NCBI GenBank assembly: GCA_004335635.1
Contig: QAXH01005179.1
Coordinates: 17,634 to 29,673 of the forward strand
Length of the DNA: 12,040 nucleotides
Reading direction: 5' to 3'
From: Chloromonas sp. AAM2
Taxonomy: Eukaryota > Chlorophyta > Chlorophyceae > Chlamydomonadales > Chlamydomonadaceae
The position numbers and the translations under genes are program-made. Within the stretch, counting starts at the first letter, position 1. Each line of letters starts with the position of its first letter. Below the pieces are notes generated by a model, which saw only the letters and a list, made by a program, of their open reading frames with translations, was not told the DNA's origin and ran no database searches. Shown one piece after another: positions 9,876 through 12,040 of the stretch.

Positions 9876-12040
9876 CTGTGAGCACAAAACAACACTTGAC
9901 AAGTTGGTTGCTTGTTATTTAGTCAGGGCTGCAGCAAACGAGCATCTACCATGATTCGGAAGGGAAATCACCACAACCAGCGTTTACACAGCGTTGGAAG
10001 GAATACATGACAAGTGTGTGACTAGACAATCCCTACTTGACAGTGTGTGGCCAACACCTCTAGTCAAGGACCCTACTTGACAGTGTGTGGCCAATACTCC
10101 TAGTCAAGGCTGCCCTAGCTCAAGGTCAGCAGGCGACATATGATTCAAAGCCGGTGACACTGCAGCAAAAATACACGCTCATGGCTGCAGTTTGTCCCGA
10201 TGCAGGATTGGGTCAATGCAGGACTGATCAGTTTGGCACAGCGCACACCCATGGCTGCGGTTTGACAAACAGCAGTTCCTATGACGGGCCTTTGCTGCCG
10301 CTGCTGCCCACCTGAGTGTGTGCCCTGTGAGCGTGGCTAGCTTGGCCATGGAGGGGTACTTCCACACCACGATCTGGTTCTGGCTGTAGCCGTGCGTCGA
10401 CACGAGCTCATTCACGTTCTTGGACCAACAGAGGTTGCACACCTGCCAGGCAACGAGACGTGAAAGTTTGAAAAGGCGGATTTGTTCATCCCATTGCTTT
10501 GCTCTGGCATAAGCATCATGTTGAATTGTTGGGCGCAAAACGTGCGTCGCACTGGGCAGCACGTCGCACACTTCACAATCATGTCAGCATTTTTTTGCGA
10601 GGTTCTGTGCTGCCAATGGTGGGTGTCAAGCAGTGCGTGTTGCGCACCTGGCTGCCTGTATCCAGTGAGCTGACGGGTGCCCCGCTGGCCGTATTCCAGA
10701 ACCGTATGCACCGATCCGCCGTGCCGCCGCCCGACGCCAGCAGCCCGTGTTGGTGCGGCGACCACGCCAGGGCCTTGACAGCAGCGGTGTGGTCGGTAAA
10801 GCGCAGCAGCGGGGGCTGCGTGGTGGTGCCGGTGCCCGTCCCGTTGCCCGCTGTGTGGCAGTTGCCCGCCCCGCCCCCGCCCGCCTGCCACACCAACAGC
10901 TGGTTGTCGTTGCCGCCGGATGCTAACTGCCGATCATCCGGCGACCACTGCACGCACAAGGACAAGGGGACCAGGTCAGAATAAGCATCGTCATGATTAG
11001 CTCCGCAGCTGGCAAGGTGCAAAGATGCTGATGCAGTGCTGCAGACTAAACATCTGCCCACATAACCCTCTTGAGGCAAGCATGAGGAGGATGAGCATTC
11101 AATGGCTGAAACCAACTGAACTTGGCCCGTGTGCTAGCACCAGGGCATCATGATCACACGGCTTGTTGCTTACTGCGGTTTTGCAGCTTGCAACCAAGCT
11201 TGCGACCAAGCAGTCGGCTGCCTTACCTCTCAAGCAAAGCATGAGCAGGATAAGCATGCATCAGGCTGTAGTCTGTGGCAAGGTATCAACCAGCACATTA
11301 GCTGCCCTGGGTAATCCTTTACAAACAGAAACCTGAAAACTCCAGCTTGACACGAGCGTGACCCATCGCAGCGCCCCTCCCCAGCTTTTCCTCCGCTCCT
11401 TACCTTTAACCCGCAGACCTCTGACCTATGCCCTGTGAGCCTAGCCACTATCGGCGAGGGGTCCCGCATGTCGCGTGACAGGATGCACCGGTCCCTGGAC
11501 CCGCTGCACAGCACACCGCTGCCCCACGCCAGCGCGCCCACGCGCGCCCTGCGGGAGAAGCATGTGACCCATGTGACACATGAGACGCAGGGACACAAGA
11601 GGGGCGACATGGGGCACATGGGTGCACTCATGAGGGGAAGGGGGCCAGTGATGAGGGGCGATGGAGCAGGAGGAAGCGGAAGCAGGCACCAGGGCCGACA
11701 GGGAGTGAAGCAAAGACATCACCAAGGACGGCAAGACCGCTGTAGGCAACACAGGGCTTGTCTCAACGTGTGGAGTAAACCCAAGGTACAGCAGTGCTGC
11801 AACAGCAGGCAATCAACGCCAAACCCAACCGAATCCGCACACACGATTCCACCATGCCATGCTGTGACAATCTCACATCATGCAGTCAGCCAGGTATCCC
11901 ATGCAGTCAGCCATGTGTCTCATGCAGTCAGCCAGGTATCCCATGCAGTCAGCCAGGCATCCCATGCAGTCAGCCATGTGTCTCATGCAGTCAGCCAGGT
12001 ATCCCATGCAGTCAGCCAGGTATCCCATGCAGTCAGCCAG
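9725..12040 (-). CDS. CDH1: Cdh1/Fizzy-related (CCS52) APC/C activator, 3' part
   Basis: Known role: WD40 co-activator of the anaphase-promoting complex that binds D-box/KEN substrates from late mitosis through G1; plant CCS52 drives endocycles. Seen: four spliced exons encode RVGALAW...[69 protein letters not shown] and [17 protein letters not shown], ending ...[20 protein letters not shown] identifies Fizzy-related rather than Cdc20, which has CP...GGGTSDR. The C-terminal Ile-Arg is the APC/C TPR-docking tail. All splice phases agree. The N-terminal C-box region and first propeller blades lie right of the window. Oddities: [10 protein letters not shown] where ILQRD is usual, and a Gly/Thr-rich loop insertion. 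The 3' end converges on the glycosyltransferase gene. Confidence 0.96.
9876..10311 (-). other. Cdh1-like intron with 40-bp direct duplication
   Basis: GTGGGC donor; acceptor TGTGCTCACAG. Holds the duplicated CCCTACTTGACAGTGTGTGG unit and a looser ATGGCTGC(A/G)GTTTG repeat (about 10182 and 10251). Confidence 0.85.
10031..10110. repeat. 40-bp direct tandem duplication
   Basis: CCCTACTTGACAGTGTGTGG begins at 10031 and 10071; both units continue CCAA-A-C-C-TAGTCAAGG with a few changes. CTTGAC near the start and GTCAAG near the end of each unit are complementary, so each copy could fold on itself. Confidence 0.95.
10312..10442 (-). CDS. CDH1: Cdh1-like exon ([19 protein letters not shown])
   Basis: Acceptor GTTGCCTGGCAG; begins [20 protein letters not shown] in phase 0 and ends ATLTGHTL plus two bases of Arg, then a GTGGGC donor at 10311. 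Near-identical to Fizzy-related proteins of plants and animals, with Cys in place of the usual Ala in NLAWSK. Confidence 0.97.
10648..10947 (-). CDS. CDH1: Cdh1-like exon, 100 codons, two WD40 blades
   Basis: Starts [20 protein letters not shown], then a Gly/Thr-rich loop, then [36 protein letters not shown] and SSLDTGSQ. Phase 0 at both ends; donor GTGCGC at 10647. The Gly/Thr/Asn loop between LLVWQ and LLRFTDH is about 15-20 residues longer than in animal or land-plant homologues. Confidence 0.97.
10948..11403 (-). other. Cdh1-like intron
   Basis: GTAAGG donor, CCTTGTGCGTGCAG acceptor. Contains short near-repeats (AAGCATGAG-type at about 11080 and 11235). No coding signal. Confidence 0.8.
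11404..11548 (-). CDS. CDH1: Cdh1-like exon (ARVGALAW ... [10 protein letters not shown])
   Basis: Acceptor CTTCTCCCGCAG is read just upstream on the minus strand; donor GTAAGG begins at 11403. One base completes the incoming codon, then [20 protein letters not shown] follows and [10 protein letters not shown] ends it in phase 0. This is the propeller blade before the SGGNDN blade in Fizzy-related proteins. Confidence 0.93.
11549..12040 (-). other. Cdh1-like upstream intron (open to the right)
   Basis: No exon of the missing upstream propeller blades was found between the acceptor at 11549 and the window edge. A minus-strand open frame at 11812-11441 overlaps the exon in another frame and has no homology. 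The far end is a minisatellite. Confidence 0.65.
11879..12040. repeat. 21-bp minisatellite with higher-order structure
   Basis: Unit CATGCAGTCAGCCAGGTATCC (A) alternates with CATGCAGTCAGCCATGTGTCT (B). Units start at 11879, 11900, 11921, 11942, 11963, 11984, 12005 and 12026, the last cut by the window edge. Order is A-B-A-A'-B-A-A-A, so the first six form two 63-bp A-B-A blocks. Confidence 0.97.

Noticed and set aside
9170..9922. Plus-strand open frame of 250 codons
   Set aside because: It starts with TTG, has no recognisable domain, includes a tandem repeat, and its right part is antisense to the conserved final Cdh1 exon.
1..12040. tRNA, rRNA, CRISPR, integron or bacterial operon content
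   Set aside because: No cloverleaf, spaced-repeat array or clustered full-length ORFs; the tandem repeats here lack unique spacers.

Overview
The window reads as nuclear DNA of a green alga, most likely a chlorophycean (Chlamydomonas/Volvox/Haematococcus-like). The basis is coding sequence broken into many short exons with GT-AG introns of roughly 200-900 bp. Donors are often GTGCGT, GTGCGG or GTGAGT. A TGTAA polyadenylation-type signal lies downstream of one gene. The proteins carry Ser, Gln/Ala and Thr/Ala low-complexity tracts, and the introns hold TG microsatellites and minisatellites. The species cannot be fixed from the sequence.

Two convergent protein-coding genes account for nearly all recognisable coding. 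(1) Plus strand, from the left edge to 8254: the C-terminal part of a glycosyltransferase of the nucleotide-diphospho-sugar transferase type (GT77-like), with an order of motifs resembling plant XEG113 extensin arabinosyltransferase. I rebuilt 13 exons whose intron phases agree at every junction: 1-38 (or to 99), 781-828, 1323-1353, 2258-2360, 2740-2858, 3262-3428, 4254-4317, 4634-5977, 6244-6398, 6743-6814, 7030-7047 (or to 7065), 7409-7838 and 8144-8254 (stop). The 5' end is outside the window. (2) Minus strand, from the right edge to 9725: the C-terminal WD40 propeller of a Cdh1/Fizzy-related (CCS52) activator of the anaphase-promoting complex. Its exons are 11548-11404, 10947-10648, 10442-10312 and 9875-9725, ending in the Ile-Arg tail. 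Its N-terminus is also outside the window.

Between the two 3' ends (about 8455-9724) I see no credible gene, only a short tandem repeat. Introns hold several tandem repeats: a TG tract with a TGATGGCAGG minisatellite (2869-3005), a cluster of CTAC/GTAG motifs (1394-2160), a 40-bp duplication (10031-10110), and a 21-bp minisatellite with a 63-bp higher-order pattern running off the right edge (11879-12040).

The two genes have no evident functional link: one would act in Golgi glycosylation of hydroxyproline-rich proteins, the other in cell-cycle control. I found no transposon ORF, tRNA, rRNA, CRISPR array or unusual multi-gene system. The most notable points are a 61-bp tandem duplication that copies the glycosyltransferase DxD exon end with its splice donor, and a low-complexity insert of over 300 residues inside the same glycosyltransferase domain.
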